Virus record (IMG/VR): IMGVR_UViG_3300021356_000044
Span: 1-42,466 of that record
Length of the DNA stretch: 42,466 nucleotides
Direction: 5' to 3' (one strand)
Source: a virus
Below the pieces are notes generated by a model. That model made no database searches, was not told the DNA's origin, and saw only the letters and a list, made by a program, of their open reading frames with translations. Each line of letters starts with the position of its first letter. The first letter of the stretch is position 1. Positions 1 to 6,797 of the stretch are shown here, piece after piece. The position numbers and the translations under genes are program-made.

Positions 1-14
1 TTTGAATCAGTCAT
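1..14 (-). CDS. 5' end of a gene running off the left edge
   Basis: Only the first four codons (M-T-D-S) are inside the window. The ATG at 12-14 is preceded by GGAGG with a 7-nt spacing and by the promoter copy at 33..77, which makes it a real start. Product unknown. Confidence 0.6.
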
Positions 15-32
15 GTCTCATCCTCCGAGCTA

Positions 33-77
33 GGTTACTCCCCAGGTATACCAGCCTGGGGAGTCCCGTCAAGATTA
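33..77 (-). promoter_or_regulatory. 45-bp promoter-operator unit, Cys-arm variant
   Basis: This entry defines the layout shared by all copies. Read on the minus strand: -35 TTGACG (67-72), a 16-bp spacer ending in TGG (extended -10), -10 TATACC (45-50). A palindrome with 10-bp arms (37-46 and 55-64) surrounds the -10, separated by 8 bp. TAACC and a GGAGG follow about 10 bp later. In this copy the arms read ACTCCCCAGG / CCTGGGGAGT. It drives the gene entering at the left edge. Confidence 0.85.
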
Positions 78-599
78 TCAGCCAGCGTTGTTTTTCCGCT
101 CCCAAGGTGGGCGGAAATCTCCCGCCACCCAATCATGCTCATAACGCTGGCGCATCGCCTGGATTCTATCCAGGGGGACGCCATGAGTATTCCGAGCGGC
201 AAGCTGCTCGTCCTTACACCCGTCGCCATCGAATAGGTCCAGAATCTTAATTCGGACATTGTACCCCTGCTCATTAAGCCGAGATTCAATGTCAATGTAA
301 GGGGCAATCTCCCAAGCCTGGGTAAACGTGTTTGCCACGTACACGTCACAACCATTCCTAAGCGCCCGCGCAGTACGTTTCTGATTCCAGAGGTGGGCAG
401 GACCGAGTTTCCCCCCGTCGAAGTTATAGACTCCCTTATCGTCTACGAAAAAGTCATCCGTGGAGTAAACCACGGATTTCTGTCCCGCGAGATTTGCAGC
501 GCGAGACAACGCGCTAGCGAAAGTGGACTTTCCACTCCCCGGCAGCCCACGAACGAGAGTGAGGATAACCAGTTGAGTTGTCTCGTTGAGCTTCTGCAT
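78..599 (-). CDS. P-loop kinase-like ATPase (AAA_33 / N4BP2-like)
   Basis: 173 aa. Residues 18-26 (GLPGSGKST) are a clear Walker A. TDDFF near 47-51 and VANTF near 88 match the pattern of small P-loop kinases of the AAA_33 group, which includes N4BP2-like proteins and the kinase part of phage polynucleotide kinases. The substrate cannot be read from the sequence; a nucleotide or RNA/DNA 5' end is possible by family. The fold is well supported, the activity is inferred. The start ATG follows GGAGG by 7 nt and the gene has its own promoter at 625..669. It is the only gene with a recognisable enzyme fold in the first 5 kb, and is more GC-rich than the replication genes. Confidence 0.8.
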   Translation of the reverse strand: MQKLNETTQLVILTLVRGLPGSGKSTFASALSRAANLAGQKSVVYSTDDFFVDDKGVYNFDGGKLGPAHLWNQKRTARALRNGCDVYVANTFTQAWEIAPYIDIESRLNEQGYNVRIKILDLFDGDGCKDEQLAARNTHGVPLDRIQAMRQRYEHDWVAGDFRPPWERKNNAG

Positions 600-624
600 A
601 TGTGTACCTCCGTAGTACGTCCTT

Positions 625-669
625 GGTTACTCCCCAGGTATACCAGCCTGGGAGTACCAGTCAAGATTA
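625..669 (-). promoter_or_regulatory. promoter-operator unit (one arm shifted)
   Basis: Same 45-bp layout as 33..77, with -35 TTGACT. One base is missing from the -35-proximal arm and one is gained beside it, so total length and promoter spacing are kept while the dyad is imperfect. Drives the kinase-like gene 78..599. Confidence 0.8.
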
Positions 670-674
670 TCAGT

Positions 675-896
675 CTAGAATTTAGGCACCACGCGGTAGC
701 AGCACCTACAGGGGAGCCAGTCAGCGCGCCTACCAAGCCGCTCACCCAACTCAACCCACACTTTATGTGCCAGCCTCCGTTGAGCCCGAAGGCCCAGCCC
801 TGGGTGCCTCATCCTACCCCCACCCAAGGGGAGAAACCCCTTGAGCGCCAGAGCCCCACGATAAGTCTCGTTTTGAGCACGCACGCCATTGTTCAT
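675..896 (-). CDS. small basic protein, unknown
   Basis: 73 aa, rich in Arg, Gly and Leu, with a CRCC cluster near the C-terminus. No family recognised. The ATG follows GGAGG by 7 nt, downstream of the promoter at 912..956, and the stop lies just before the next promoter. This layout is the main evidence for the gene. The DNA is GC-rich compared with the rest of the window. Confidence 0.6.
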   Translation of the reverse strand: MNNGVRAQNETYRGALALKGFLPLGGGRMRHPGLGLRAQRRLAHKVWVELGERLGRRADWLPCRCCYRVVPKF

Positions 897-911
897 GTAG
901 TGTCCTCCGTT

Positions 912-956
912 GGTTACTCCCCAGGTATACCACCCTGGGGAGTCCCGTCAAGATTA
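912..956 (-). promoter_or_regulatory. promoter-operator unit, Cys-arm variant
   Basis: Canonical layout, -35 TTGACG, -10 TATACC, arms ACTCCCCAGG / CCTGGGGAGT (both arms changed together). Drives 675..896. Confidence 0.85.
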
Positions 957-957
957 T

Positions 958-1305
958 CTAGCCAGCTTTATGGGAGGTGTTGCCAGCGCCCACCCACGTT
1001 CCATAACTCATGCCCGAGCCCCCATGAGTTTGGTTTCTAGGGTCAGACCAACGATTGTTTTGGTTTGTGGAAACCATTGCATGGTCCGGCCTTTCTTTTC
1101 TTTTGCCGCGCACTTTTTTGTCACTACCGAAATGGTATTCGATTGCAGCCTTCACAACCCCCGGCACATAGGGGCAGTCAATGTTTTCATGCACATCTAG
1201 AATGTGCTCCCAGAGGATATCACCCTCGATATCCTCAAGGCCCGGTATCTCTTCTTGAAAGTCTTTTGACTGGTATACTTTTTTGACTAGTGCATCAGAC
1301 CACAT
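958..1305 (-). CDS. hypothetical protein, basic C-terminal half
   Basis: 115 aa. The N-terminal 65 residues are acidic and probably folded (LEDIEGDILWEHILDVHENI region). The C-terminal 50 are Lys/Arg/Gly/Ser-rich and low in hydrophobics. No family recognised. GGAGG-TCACT-ATG start and its own promoter at 1321..1365. Confidence 0.65.
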   Translation of the reverse strand: MWSDALVKKVYQSKDFQEEIPGLEDIEGDILWEHILDVHENIDCPYVPGVVKAAIEYHFGSDKKVRGKRKERPDHAMVSTNQNNRWSDPRNQTHGGSGMSYGTWVGAGNTSHKAG

Positions 1306-1320
1306 AGTGACCTCCGTTCT

Positions 1321-1365
1321 GGTTACTCCCTAGGTATACCAGCCTAGGGAGTCCCGTCAAGATTA
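1321..1365 (-). promoter_or_regulatory. promoter-operator unit
   Basis: Canonical copy with CCTAGG-type arms, -35 TTGACG. Leader carries two extra bases before AACGGAGG. Drives 958..1305. Confidence 0.85.
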
Positions 1366-1791
1366 TCAACACCCCCCGTTGCAAATATGCATCACCACCG
1401 TGGGGTAGCCCATTCCATCGGGGGCGTACATCTCCTGAATCTCCCCGTGCTTACCGCACGCATCGCACTCATCCTGAAAAATGCCGGGGGTAACATCCTC
1501 CATAAATTTGGCGAATCGCTCATATTTGAGTTTTTCCGCTGCTTTCTCCCGGTTGAGAGATTCACGGGTCTGATAATGGCCTTCCTCGATAGCCACGGGC
1601 AGCTTCAACCCGTGTTTTACTTCAACCTCGATAAGCTGTTTGGCAATACTGAGGCTAGGCACCACCTCAGTACCATCGGCCAGAGTACTGCCAGCCTCAC
1701 GGTAGGCTTTGATAGCCTTGATGCGTCCACCGCCCTCCCAGGTGTTGAGAATCTCCTGAGAAGGGACAGGCCAACATGCAATTTTACTCAT
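1366..1791 (-). CDS. hypothetical protein with C-terminal Cys cluster
   Basis: 141 aa. The C-terminal 40 residues carry CDACGKHGE (CxxC) and a terminal HICNGGC, a likely zinc site made of two Cys pairs. The N-terminal part (residues 20-95) is helical and charged. Family not recognised. Start ATG follows GGAGG by 7 nt; promoter at 1807..1851. Confidence 0.7.
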   Translation of the reverse strand: MSKIACWPVPSQEILNTWEGGGRIKAIKAYREAGSTLADGTEVVPSLSIAKQLIEVEVKHGLKLPVAIEEGHYQTRESLNREKAAEKLKYERFAKFMEDVTPGIFQDECDACGKHGEIQEMYAPDGMGYPTVVMHICNGGC

Positions 1792-1806
1792 ATCTCATCC
1801 TCCGTT

Positions 1807-1851
1807 GGTTACTCCCTAGGTATACCACCCTAGGGAGTACCGTCAAGATTA
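1807..1851 (-). promoter_or_regulatory. promoter-operator unit
   Basis: Canonical copy, perfect CTCCCTAGG / CCTAGGGAG dyad. Drives 1366..1791. Confidence 0.88.
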
Positions 1852-1852
1852 T

Positions 1853-2113
1853 TTAGTCAAAAGGTACTCCTCTTCGATAGTCGTAAGGAGGTGACTCCCA
1901 GCACCACACACCCTCAGTGACCTTCCGACCGTACTTCTTTGTATGCGCCAAGTGCCCATACCTCTCTTTAAAGACACGGACTTTTATGTTCAAGCTTGTC
2001 TGCCTCTCCCTCCTGCCTGGAAAAAGCCTATCGAAATACTCATTCGCCAATTCTGCCGTAGGCGCAATGACCGTCCAAGAACACTCCATCAGTTCCGTTG
2101 TCGCTACCCACAT
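1853..2113 (-). CDS. hypothetical protein
   Basis: 86 aa, Trp/Tyr/Arg-rich, compact with no low-complexity part. Contains AELANEYFDRLFPGRRER, resembling an amphipathic helix. No family recognised. GGAGG-TCAGT-ATG start, own promoter at 2127..2171. Confidence 0.65.
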   Translation of the reverse strand: MWVATTELMECSWTVIAPTAELANEYFDRLFPGRRERQTSLNIKVRVFKERYGHLAHTKKYGRKVTEGVWCWESPPYDYRRGVPFD

Positions 2114-2126
2114 ACTGACCTCCGTT

Positions 2127-2171
2127 GGTTACTCCCTAGGTATACCAGCCTAGGGAGTACCGTCAAGATTA
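2127..2171 (-). promoter_or_regulatory. promoter-operator unit
   Basis: Canonical copy. Drives 1853..2113. Confidence 0.87.
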
Positions 2172-2172
2172 T

Positions 2173-2403
2173 CTAGCCAGCTTCCCTTGAGGCAATAGCC
2201 TCCTCTGCAATTCCAAACTCCCCACAAACATATTTGAGTAGATCAAGACCACTGCTGTACTCAACCTCGACCTTGACCACTGGCCCATACCTGTAGACAT
2301 CACACGCCTCAACCGCAGCCAGCGCAGCACGCTTTGTACGCTCCCGCACTGAGTAGCACTCATGGTCATCTAGGCACTGTGCATACCAGTAAACTACTTT
2401 CAT
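2173..2403 (-). CDS. hypothetical protein
   Basis: 76 aa, alternating strands and helices (VYWYAQCLDDHECYSV, then an Ala-rich helix). No family recognised. Start uses GGAG with 8-nt spacing after the promoter at 2419..2463. Confidence 0.65.
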   Translation of the reverse strand: MKVVYWYAQCLDDHECYSVRERTKRAALAAVEACDVYRYGPVVKVEVEYSSGLDLLKYVCGEFGIAEEAIASREAG

Positions 2404-2418
2404 GTAGTTTACTCCGTT

Positions 2419-2463
2419 GGTTACTCCCTAGGTATACTACCCTAGGGAGTCCCGTCAAGATTA
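2419..2463 (-). promoter_or_regulatory. promoter-operator unit
   Basis: Canonical copy with TAG instead of TGG before the -10, so the extended -10 is weakened. Drives 2173..2403. Confidence 0.85.
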
Positions 2464-2784
2464 TCAGGCGGTGAATCGTCGTGGGTCTTCTATAAACAAA
2501 GACTCCGAACCATCGTACTCATGTAACCCAAAGCGTTGCCCCTGAGGTACATACTCAATCGACACGTCATCCCAGCCGCCACAGTAAACGTCGTCGTATC
2601 CCATATTTTCCAAAAGAAGCTTTACCTCACCCTCGTTCAACCCTCGTTCACAGGCTTGAACAAGTTTCGGGTGAAACAGTAAAGTCTCCTGATACTCAAG
2701 GTTCCATGTACTCCACCCAGCACCAAAATTCTCAGATACCAGAACCGCAACATTACCATCAACGATTACACGCTCAACACTCAT
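2464..2784 (-). CDS. conserved phage hypothetical protein (FGAGWSTW type)
   Basis: 106 aa, acidic. Residues around 16-27 (LVSENFGAGWSTWN) and the later YVPQGQRF...EYDGSE segment resemble, from memory, a small protein widespread in phages with the same GAGW-TW and EYDG-E signatures and no known function. GGAGG-TCATT-ATG start; promoter at 2801..2845. Confidence 0.75.
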   Translation of the reverse strand: MSVERVIVDGNVAVLVSENFGAGWSTWNLEYQETLLFHPKLVQACERGLNEGEVKLLLENMGYDDVYCGGWDDVSIEYVPQGQRFGLHEYDGSESLFIEDPRRFTA

Positions 2785-2800
2785 AATGACCTCCGATGTT

Positions 2801-2845
2801 GGTTACTCCCTAGGTATACCACCCTAGGGAGTACCGTCAAGATTA
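2801..2845 (-). promoter_or_regulatory. promoter-operator unit
   Basis: Canonical copy; leader variant with CATCGGAGG. Drives 2464..2784. Confidence 0.87.
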
Positions 2846-2846
2846 G

Positions 2847-3164
2847 TTAGTTGAATAAATCTCTACGGAATATTTCGCGCCACCCCTCTGGCATCTTTTT
2901 CCAACTAGATGGGGTATATGTAGTAGTGCAAGGCCAGCCCCGGTGACTATTTATCGCCAGGAATACAGGCTGTGCAATGGGAGAGCAGTAGTGGAATTTT
3001 TCATCTATAGGGTTGTCCCCAGAGTATTCCACCACTAGCTCGGCCATGCGACCGCTGCTGTACTGGTCACGAATAGTATCTTCGATATACGCGACCCATG
3101 CGCGCCGACCCTTCACTTTGTAGAAGTGAACCCCCGCCTTACGCTTACCGTCTACAATAGCCAT
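2847..3164 (-). CDS. hypothetical protein
   Basis: 105 aa, mixed alpha/beta composition with several Trp and Tyr, and a basic C-terminus (SSWKKMPEGWREIFRRDLF). No family recognised. GGAGG start with 8-nt spacing; promoter 3183..3227. Confidence 0.65.
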   Translation of the reverse strand: MAIVDGKRKAGVHFYKVKGRRAWVAYIEDTIRDQYSSGRMAELVVEYSGDNPIDEKFHYCSPIAQPVFLAINSHRGWPCTTTYTPSSWKKMPEGWREIFRRDLFN

Positions 3165-3182
3165 GCTTTCATCCTCCGTTCT

Positions 3183-3227
3183 GGTTACTCCCTAGGTATA
3201 CCAGCCTAGGGAGTACCGTCAAGATTA
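3183..3227 (-). promoter_or_regulatory. promoter-operator unit
   Basis: Canonical copy. Drives 2847..3164. Confidence 0.87.
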
Positions 3228-3479
3228 TCTCTCCCAGTAGTTCTTAGCAATGCCGCGTGAGATATCACGCGCCCTCATTGAAATCTCAAGAATTTGAGCA
3301 TTGTGATCAGGGTGGTAGAGACAATGATCGGCCATTGTTGCTACAGCCGAAAACTTACCGCTGAGAATCAACAGACGCTCCCGCTTAGCTGGAGTTCTAG
3401 GTTCCCCACTCACCTCCATAGCCTCTACCTCCCATGAGATAAGAACCTCAATAATCTCAGCGCTCAGAATTTTGCTCAT
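3225..3479 (-). CDS. hypothetical helical protein
   Basis: 84 aa. The reading frame stays open upstream through the promoter, but the true start is the ATG at 3479, just behind CGGAGG. Sequence is largely helical, with ATMADHCLYHPDHNAQILEI in the middle. Its stop overlaps the 3' end of the promoter unit at 3183..3227. Promoter 3494..3538. Function unknown. Confidence 0.65.
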   Translation of the reverse strand: MSKILSAEIIEVLISWEVEAMEVSGEPRTPAKRERLLILSGKFSAVATMADHCLYHPDHNAQILEISMRARDISRGIAKNYWER

Positions 3480-3493
3480 GTTCAACCTCCGTT

Positions 3494-3538
3494 GGTTACT
3501 CCCTAGGTATACCAGCCTAGGGAGTACCGTCAAGATTA
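3494..3538 (-). promoter_or_regulatory. promoter-operator unit
   Basis: Canonical copy. Drives 3225..3479. Confidence 0.87.
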
Positions 3539-3539
3539 T

Positions 3540-3872
3540 CTAGCCAGAGTACTGCCACACCGGGTCACATGGCAGGAGCGATTCAGACTCCATAGTCAGA
3601 ATCACTTTTCTGGGAGTGTGCTCCTCACAGAAGTTTTTGAGCCACGCCCGCACCTTCCTAGGGCAGTCCTCTCGCTGATTGAAGTGGTGCTCAATCAGGA
3701 ACCCTCCAGGGGACTGGTCCACAGAATCGAACCTCTCACACAGGTTCGCCCACATGACACCCATTTTTCGGGCGTACAGTTTGCGTCGAGCCTCAGAGCC
3801 CAATCCGTACTTAGTATACCAGCTAGGGAGGTCAGGGTATACTGAGATGTATACTGAAGTGTACTGGCTCAT
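3540..3872 (-). CDS. hypothetical protein
   Basis: 110 aa. N-terminus is Tyr/Ser-rich (QYTSVYISVYPDLPSWYTKY), followed by a basic helix and REDCPRKVRAWLKNFCEEH. No family recognised. GGAGG-ATGAGAC-ATG start; promoter 3890..3934. Confidence 0.65.
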   Translation of the reverse strand: MSQYTSVYISVYPDLPSWYTKYGLGSEARRKLYARKMGVMWANLCERFDSVDQSPGGFLIEHHFNQREDCPRKVRAWLKNFCEEHTPRKVILTMESESLLPCDPVWQYSG

Positions 3873-3889
3873 GTCTCATCCTCCGTTCT

Positions 3890-3934
3890 GGTTACTCCCT
3901 AGGTATACCGCCCTGGGATACCAAGTCAAGATTA
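3890..3934 (-). promoter_or_regulatory. promoter-operator unit, asymmetric arms
   Basis: Same 45-bp frame with -35 TTGACT and -10 TATACC. One arm is of the CCTAGG type and the other of the CCCAGG type, so the dyad is broken at its centre. Drives 3540..3872. Confidence 0.8.
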
Positions 3935-4084
3935 GTTAGTTTTACTACTAAGCCCTAACCTCTTACGAACCTTCTCACGCTCACGCTCGACTTCCTCTTC
4001 AGTTTTCCCCTTATTGCACTGCGTTGCGTTTCTAACAATGCAGTTCATACACCAGTGAGGTGCGTCCCCACAGTAGTATCTCAT
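3932..4084 (-). CDS. 50-aa Cys-rich (zinc-finger-like) protein
   Basis: 50 aa: four Cys (residues 5, 12, 15, 23) plus His10 in the first half, then a charged helix (EEEVEREREKVRKRLGL). It looks like a small zinc finger followed by a coiled coil. An in-frame GTG two codons upstream (4090) is 5 nt from GGAGG, so initiation there is also possible. Promoter 4104..4148. The standard unit layout supports it as a gene. Confidence 0.65.
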   Translation of the reverse strand: MRYYCGDAPHWCMNCIVRNATQCNKGKTEEEVEREREKVRKRLGLSSKTN

Positions 4085-4103
4085 GCCCACACTAACCTCC
4101 GTT

Positions 4104-4148
4104 GGTTACTCCCCAGGTATACCACCCTGGGGAGTACCGTCAAGATTA
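4104..4148 (-). promoter_or_regulatory. promoter-operator unit, Cys-arm variant
   Basis: Canonical layout with arms ACTCCCCAGG / CCTGGGGAGT. Drives 3932..4084. Confidence 0.86.
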
Positions 4149-4244
4149 TCAGTCCTGCTTTCTATCTAGGTAGAATAGAATGGGAATGAGGATAATCATC
4201 CCCACAACTAGATGCTGTATAGCATCCCAATCGGGGTTACCCAT
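4149..4244 (-). CDS. 31-aa single-helix membrane peptide
   Basis: 31 aa: a short polar N-terminus, one hydrophobic helix (LVVGMIILIPILFYL, about residues 12-26) and a charged tail (DRKQD). Its ATG overlaps the stop of the 30-aa gene upstream (TAATG), so the two are translationally coupled. Function unknown; small phage membrane peptides of this kind can be holin, exclusion or lysis-control proteins, but nothing here decides that. Confidence 0.55.
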   Translation of the reverse strand: MGNPDWDAIQHLVVGMIILIPILFYLDRKQD

Positions 4245-4336
4245 TACTTACCTACCGTTTGAAAGCCATGAACGGCAGCGGCGATAAGGCCACACAAGGG
4301 GACAGACGTGAGTGTTAGAATCAGAATAGTAGTCAT
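4244..4336 (-). CDS. 30-aa membrane peptide, first of a coupled pair
   Basis: 30 aa: a hydrophobic segment (about residues 4-23, ILILTLTSVPLCGLIAAAV) and a short tail. GGAGG-TCAAT-ATG start behind the promoter 4355..4399. The stop TAA shares a base with the ATG of the next gene. Function unknown; see 4149..4244. Confidence 0.55.
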   Translation of the reverse strand: MTTILILTLTSVPLCGLIAAAVHGFQTVGK

Positions 4337-4354
4337 ATTGACCTCCGTTGTTTT

Positions 4355-4399
4355 GGTTACTCCCTAGGTATACCACCCTAGGGAGTCCCGTCAAGATTA
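4355..4399 (-). promoter_or_regulatory. promoter-operator unit
   Basis: Canonical copy. Drives the pair of tiny membrane-peptide genes 4149..4336. Confidence 0.87.
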
Positions 4400-4401
4400 T
4401 C

Positions 4402-4635
4402 CTAAAAAGAATCCTCGCGCTTCTGAATCATGCGAGCGCGCTTCGACGCACGCGGCTCGTTGTGGAATCCGTTATCACAGCAAGCGCAGTTAGGCCCACC
4501 GGGACCGAACCGATACGCCTTGCGATAGCGGCGCGTGTTTCGACGGCGAGTGAAAAACGACACGCCGTCGTCTTCACCGTAGAAGCCGCGCTTCATCTTG
4601 ATGATGAAAGGCGCATCCTTATACGTTTTACCCAT
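4402..4635 (-). CDS. small very basic protein with a Cys cluster
   Basis: 77 aa, strongly Arg/Lys-rich (RRRNTRRYRKAYRFGPGG), with CACCDNGFHNEP, a possible metal site or nucleic-acid-binding knuckle. GC-rich compared with its neighbours. GGAGG start with 7-nt spacing; promoter 4651..4695. Function unknown; nucleic-acid binding is an inference from charge. Confidence 0.65.
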   Translation of the reverse strand: MGKTYKDAPFIIKMKRGFYGEDDGVSFFTRRRNTRRYRKAYRFGPGGPNCACCDNGFHNEPRASKRARMIQKREDSF

Positions 4636-4650
4636 GTACTGTCCTCCGTT

Positions 4651-4695
4651 GGTTACTCCCTAGGTATATCACCCTAGGGAGTACCGTCAAGATTA
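4651..4695 (-). promoter_or_regulatory. promoter-operator unit
   Basis: Canonical copy with TGA instead of TGG before the -10. Drives 4402..4635. Confidence 0.86.
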
Positions 4696-5157
4696 TCAGT
4701 CTAGTTCTAGGTTAGAGAATCTAAGGTCCATTTGAGTTTTAGGTAGCTGGCGCACTTTTTCTTTTAGAGCCTCCTGCATAAATTTCTTTTCAGTTTCCAC
4801 AGCCACAGAAGGCTGCTTAGGCTCACTAGGAATATAAATCGAAGACTGCTTAGGCGCAGCCTTAGCTTTAGCCTTAGAGTTAGCAATCATTACCAACTGC
4901 TTACGGTACTTATGCGCCATGCGCTTAGCGCGCTTCTTAAATTTACCGGAAAACGGCCTACCTGTTTTCAGAAACCACTGAGCCATGTAAGTACCCATGC
5001 GGGCATCGGCACCGGAAAACCCGATACCGTTATCCTGCAACGTAGCCCCCGCGCTTTTCTCGGTAGGAGTCTGGTTATTGTAGATAGCGAGGATAGCTCG
5101 CTCAATAGCCATTGGCTTAGTGTTGAGGATGTTAACGATGTTCTCTTCTGTGTACAT
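4696..5157 (-). CDS. conserved phage/plasmid hypothetical (NGxGFsgxDA type)
   Basis: 153 aa. Residues 17-90 (ERAILAIYNNQT, DNGIGFSGADAR, KFKKRAKRMAHKYRKQL) resemble from memory a domain common in plasmid and phage proteins, with an IY-x-x-QT-x-x-E motif and NGxGF-x-x-x-DA. The second half is Lys/Ala/Pro-rich and looks unstructured. Function unknown. GGAGG-TCATT-ATG start; promoter 5171..5215. Confidence 0.75.
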   Translation of the reverse strand: MYTEENIVNILNTKPMAIERAILAIYNNQTPTEKSAGATLQDNGIGFSGADARMGTYMAQWFLKTGRPFSGKFKKRAKRMAHKYRKQLVMIANSKAKAKAAPKQSSIYIPSEPKQPSVAVETEKKFMQEALKEKVRQLPKTQMDLRFSNLELD

Positions 5158-5170
5158 AATGACCTCCGTT

Positions 5171-5215
5171 GGTTACTCCCTAGGTATACCACCCTAGGGA
5201 GTACCGTCAAGATTA
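5171..5215 (-). promoter_or_regulatory. promoter-operator unit
   Basis: Canonical copy. Drives 4696..5157. Confidence 0.88.
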
Positions 5216-5641
5216 TCCCAGAAACAAACTAACTTTATTTTCGTCTTTATCTCCTAGTGAATACTTCGAGCGAAGACAATCAGAGTGATTATGTTCTACC
5301 TCACCCTTCCAAGCGCTCCTGATTTCCTCGCACTCCTCTAGCACGCTCCTAAGCTTCATATCCCATTTTTCCTCCGTAGAGATGGGGAGAGGCTTACCAT
5401 TCTCCTTATTGAAGGCCTTTACCTCTTCAGAGAGGTCTTCAAAGCCAGCCTGAAAGTTAAAGCACTTCAGCCTAGTCTTTTGAAAAATCCATTCTTGAAT
5501 AACCCTAGGGTCAAACTTCAGGACTTCAGGCTCAGTGCGCTCCCGCACATGCTTAGAATGCACTTTGCATTCTACTAGGTTGATACCTACAGGTATCATG
5601 CTCACCCAAGCGATATTGTGGTCACAATCAACTCTTGCCAT
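5213..5641 (-). CDS. hypothetical protein
   Basis: 142 aa. N-terminal 30 residues form a short beta-rich piece (DHNIAWVSMIPVGINLVECKV), the rest is charged and helical. No family recognised. The stop lies at the edge of the promoter 5171..5215. GGAGG start with 7-nt spacing; promoter 5657..5701. Confidence 0.7.
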   Translation of the reverse strand: MARVDCDHNIAWVSMIPVGINLVECKVHSKHVRERTEPEVLKFDPRVIQEWIFQKTRLKCFNFQAGFEDLSEEVKAFNKENGKPLPISTEEKWDMKLRSVLEECEEIRSAWKGEVEHNHSDCLRSKYSLGDKDENKVSLFLG

Positions 5642-5656
5642 GTATTATCCTCCGTT

Positions 5657-5701
5657 GGTTACTCCCTAGGTATACCACCCTAGGGAGTACCGTCAAGATT
5701 A
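5657..5701 (-). promoter_or_regulatory. promoter-operator unit
   Basis: Canonical copy. Drives 5213..5641. Confidence 0.88.
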
Positions 5702-6028
5702 CTACCACCAGGAGGTGTAAATAATTTTACACCCCTTACTAATCTCCTCTAATGCTCGCTTGATAAATTTTTCCGTATCTTCAATATCCTCTGGATAAGA
5801 CTGTCCCCAGAAAAACCCTTGAGATGTTTTTAGATTCCGATGGTTGTCTCGCAAATCCATAAGGTCTTGCCTATCAAGCTCCAACTCTTCGCAGTTAAAC
5901 TCACCCTTGTTACCTCTAGAGCGCCAAAGCTCTGACATGTAACCCTCAAGGTTTGCGTGCTTACGCCAGTAAGCAATCTCAACCTTCTCACCACCCTTCA
6001 CAGAAAATGCGTATTGATCCAATCCCAT
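5702..6028 (-). CDS. conserved phage protein of the MGLD-Y family
   Basis: 108 aa. The start MGLDQYAF and the segment IAYWRKHANLEGYMSELW match, from memory, a family found in many phages (MGLD-x-Y...YWRKH-x-NLH-x-WM). The molecular role is not established. An upstream in-frame ATG lies inside the GGAGG region, so the second ATG (5 nt from GGAGG) is the likely start. Promoter 6047..6091. Confidence 0.8.
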   Translation of the reverse strand: MGLDQYAFSVKGGEKVEIAYWRKHANLEGYMSELWRSRGNKGEFNCEELELDRQDLMDLRDNHRNLKTSQGFFWGQSYPEDIEDTEKFIKRALEEISKGCKIIYTSWW

Positions 6029-6046
6029 AATAGCCTCCATTGTTTT

Positions 6047-6091
6047 GGTTACTCCCTAGGTATACCGCCCTAGGGAGTACCGTCAAGATTA
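6047..6091 (-). promoter_or_regulatory. promoter-operator unit
   Basis: Canonical copy with CGG instead of TGG before the -10. Drives 5702..6028. Confidence 0.86.
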
Positions 6092-6355
6092 TCCGATTCC
6101 CAACTCTGACTCAATACTTGAAATTGCGCGCTCCAAGGTATCAAGTACGCGCTCTCGCTTCCAACTTTTAGGAAGTCCTAAAAGGTCTTTTAGGATAGCG
6201 CTTGTACTTCTACCACTAAACCGCATACCTCTAATTTCCAGCCTCAAACGATGGCGCATCGTTGCCAACTGTAGTAGGTGGACAATGCCACCGGGAAACT
6301 GAATCTTTGTAAAACCTACGCTGTTAGAATCCAGTATTACGCCAGTAGAATCCAT
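6089..6355 (-). CDS. hypothetical protein
   Basis: 88 aa. Beta-rich first third (GVILDSNSVGFTKIQFPGGI), then a basic helical part. No family recognised. Start chosen at the ATG 8 nt from GGAGG; an upstream ATG would overlap the ribosome-binding site. Promoter 6377..6421. Confidence 0.65.
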   Translation of the reverse strand: MDSTGVILDSNSVGFTKIQFPGGIVHLLQLATMRHRLRLEIRGMRFSGRSTSAILKDLLGLPKSWKRERVLDTLERAISSIESELGIG

Positions 6356-6376
6356 TATAATAGCCTCCATTGTTTT

Positions 6377-6421
6377 GGTTACTCCCTAGGTATACCACCC
6401 TAGGGAGTACCGTCAAGATTA
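6377..6421 (-). promoter_or_regulatory. promoter-operator unit
   Basis: Canonical copy. Drives 6089..6355. Confidence 0.88.
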
Positions 6422-6739
6422 CTTGTCTAGAACATGCTTTGTAAATACCTGCTTACTGTCACCGTAAGGATAGCAAATTCTAGTGCCAACTTTTATATAT
6501 CGCTGGCCCTTTTTTATTGTCCCGTCTTTGTGGTCCCTTCTACATATATGAATTTTTCGTAAAAACACTTTTTCCCATTGTTGGTTAAAATTACACCAGC
6601 TATAGCCAGCGCGCTCTAGTCTATCAACTAGATCCTCCTCACCTCGCTCATCATCCTCATCCTCATACGCATAGCGAGGGTCCTCGCTAGTGTCGTCAAT
6701 GTACGAGTAGTAAGCTGCGTTTCGTCCGTATCGACTCAT
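6419..6739 (-). CDS. hypothetical protein, acidic stretch
   Basis: 106 aa. Residues 15-40 are strongly acidic and Tyr-rich (DDTSEDPRYAYEDEDDERGE). The second half is basic with CRRDHKDGTIKKGQRYIKVG, a short beta-type core resembling an SH3-like barrel. No family recognised. GGAGG-CTATC-ATG start; promoter 6753..6797. Confidence 0.65.
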   Translation of the reverse strand: MSRYGRNAAYYSYIDDTSEDPRYAYEDEDDERGEEDLVDRLERAGYSWCNFNQQWEKVFLRKIHICRRDHKDGTIKKGQRYIKVGTRICYPYGDSKQVFTKHVLDK

Positions 6740-6752
6740 GATAGCCTCCGTT

Positions 6753-6797
6753 AGTTACTCCCTAGGTATACCACCCTAGGAAGCACAGTCAAGATTA
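6753..6797 (-). promoter_or_regulatory. promoter-operator unit, degenerate arm
   Basis: -35 TTGACT and -10 TATACC are kept, but the -35-proximal arm reads GCTTCCTAGG, so two dyad positions are lost. The unit is also coding: the upstream gene 6776..7000 ends inside it. Drives 6419..6739. Confidence 0.8.

Noticed and set aside
393-1040. Long plus-strand frame
   Set aside because: It runs through two promoter units and two minus-strand genes that have ribosome-binding sites, and has none itself.
4912-5232. Plus-strand frame opposite the 4696..5157 gene
   Set aside because: Antisense shadow of a gene with clear family resemblance, promoter and GGAGG; no start signals on the plus strand.
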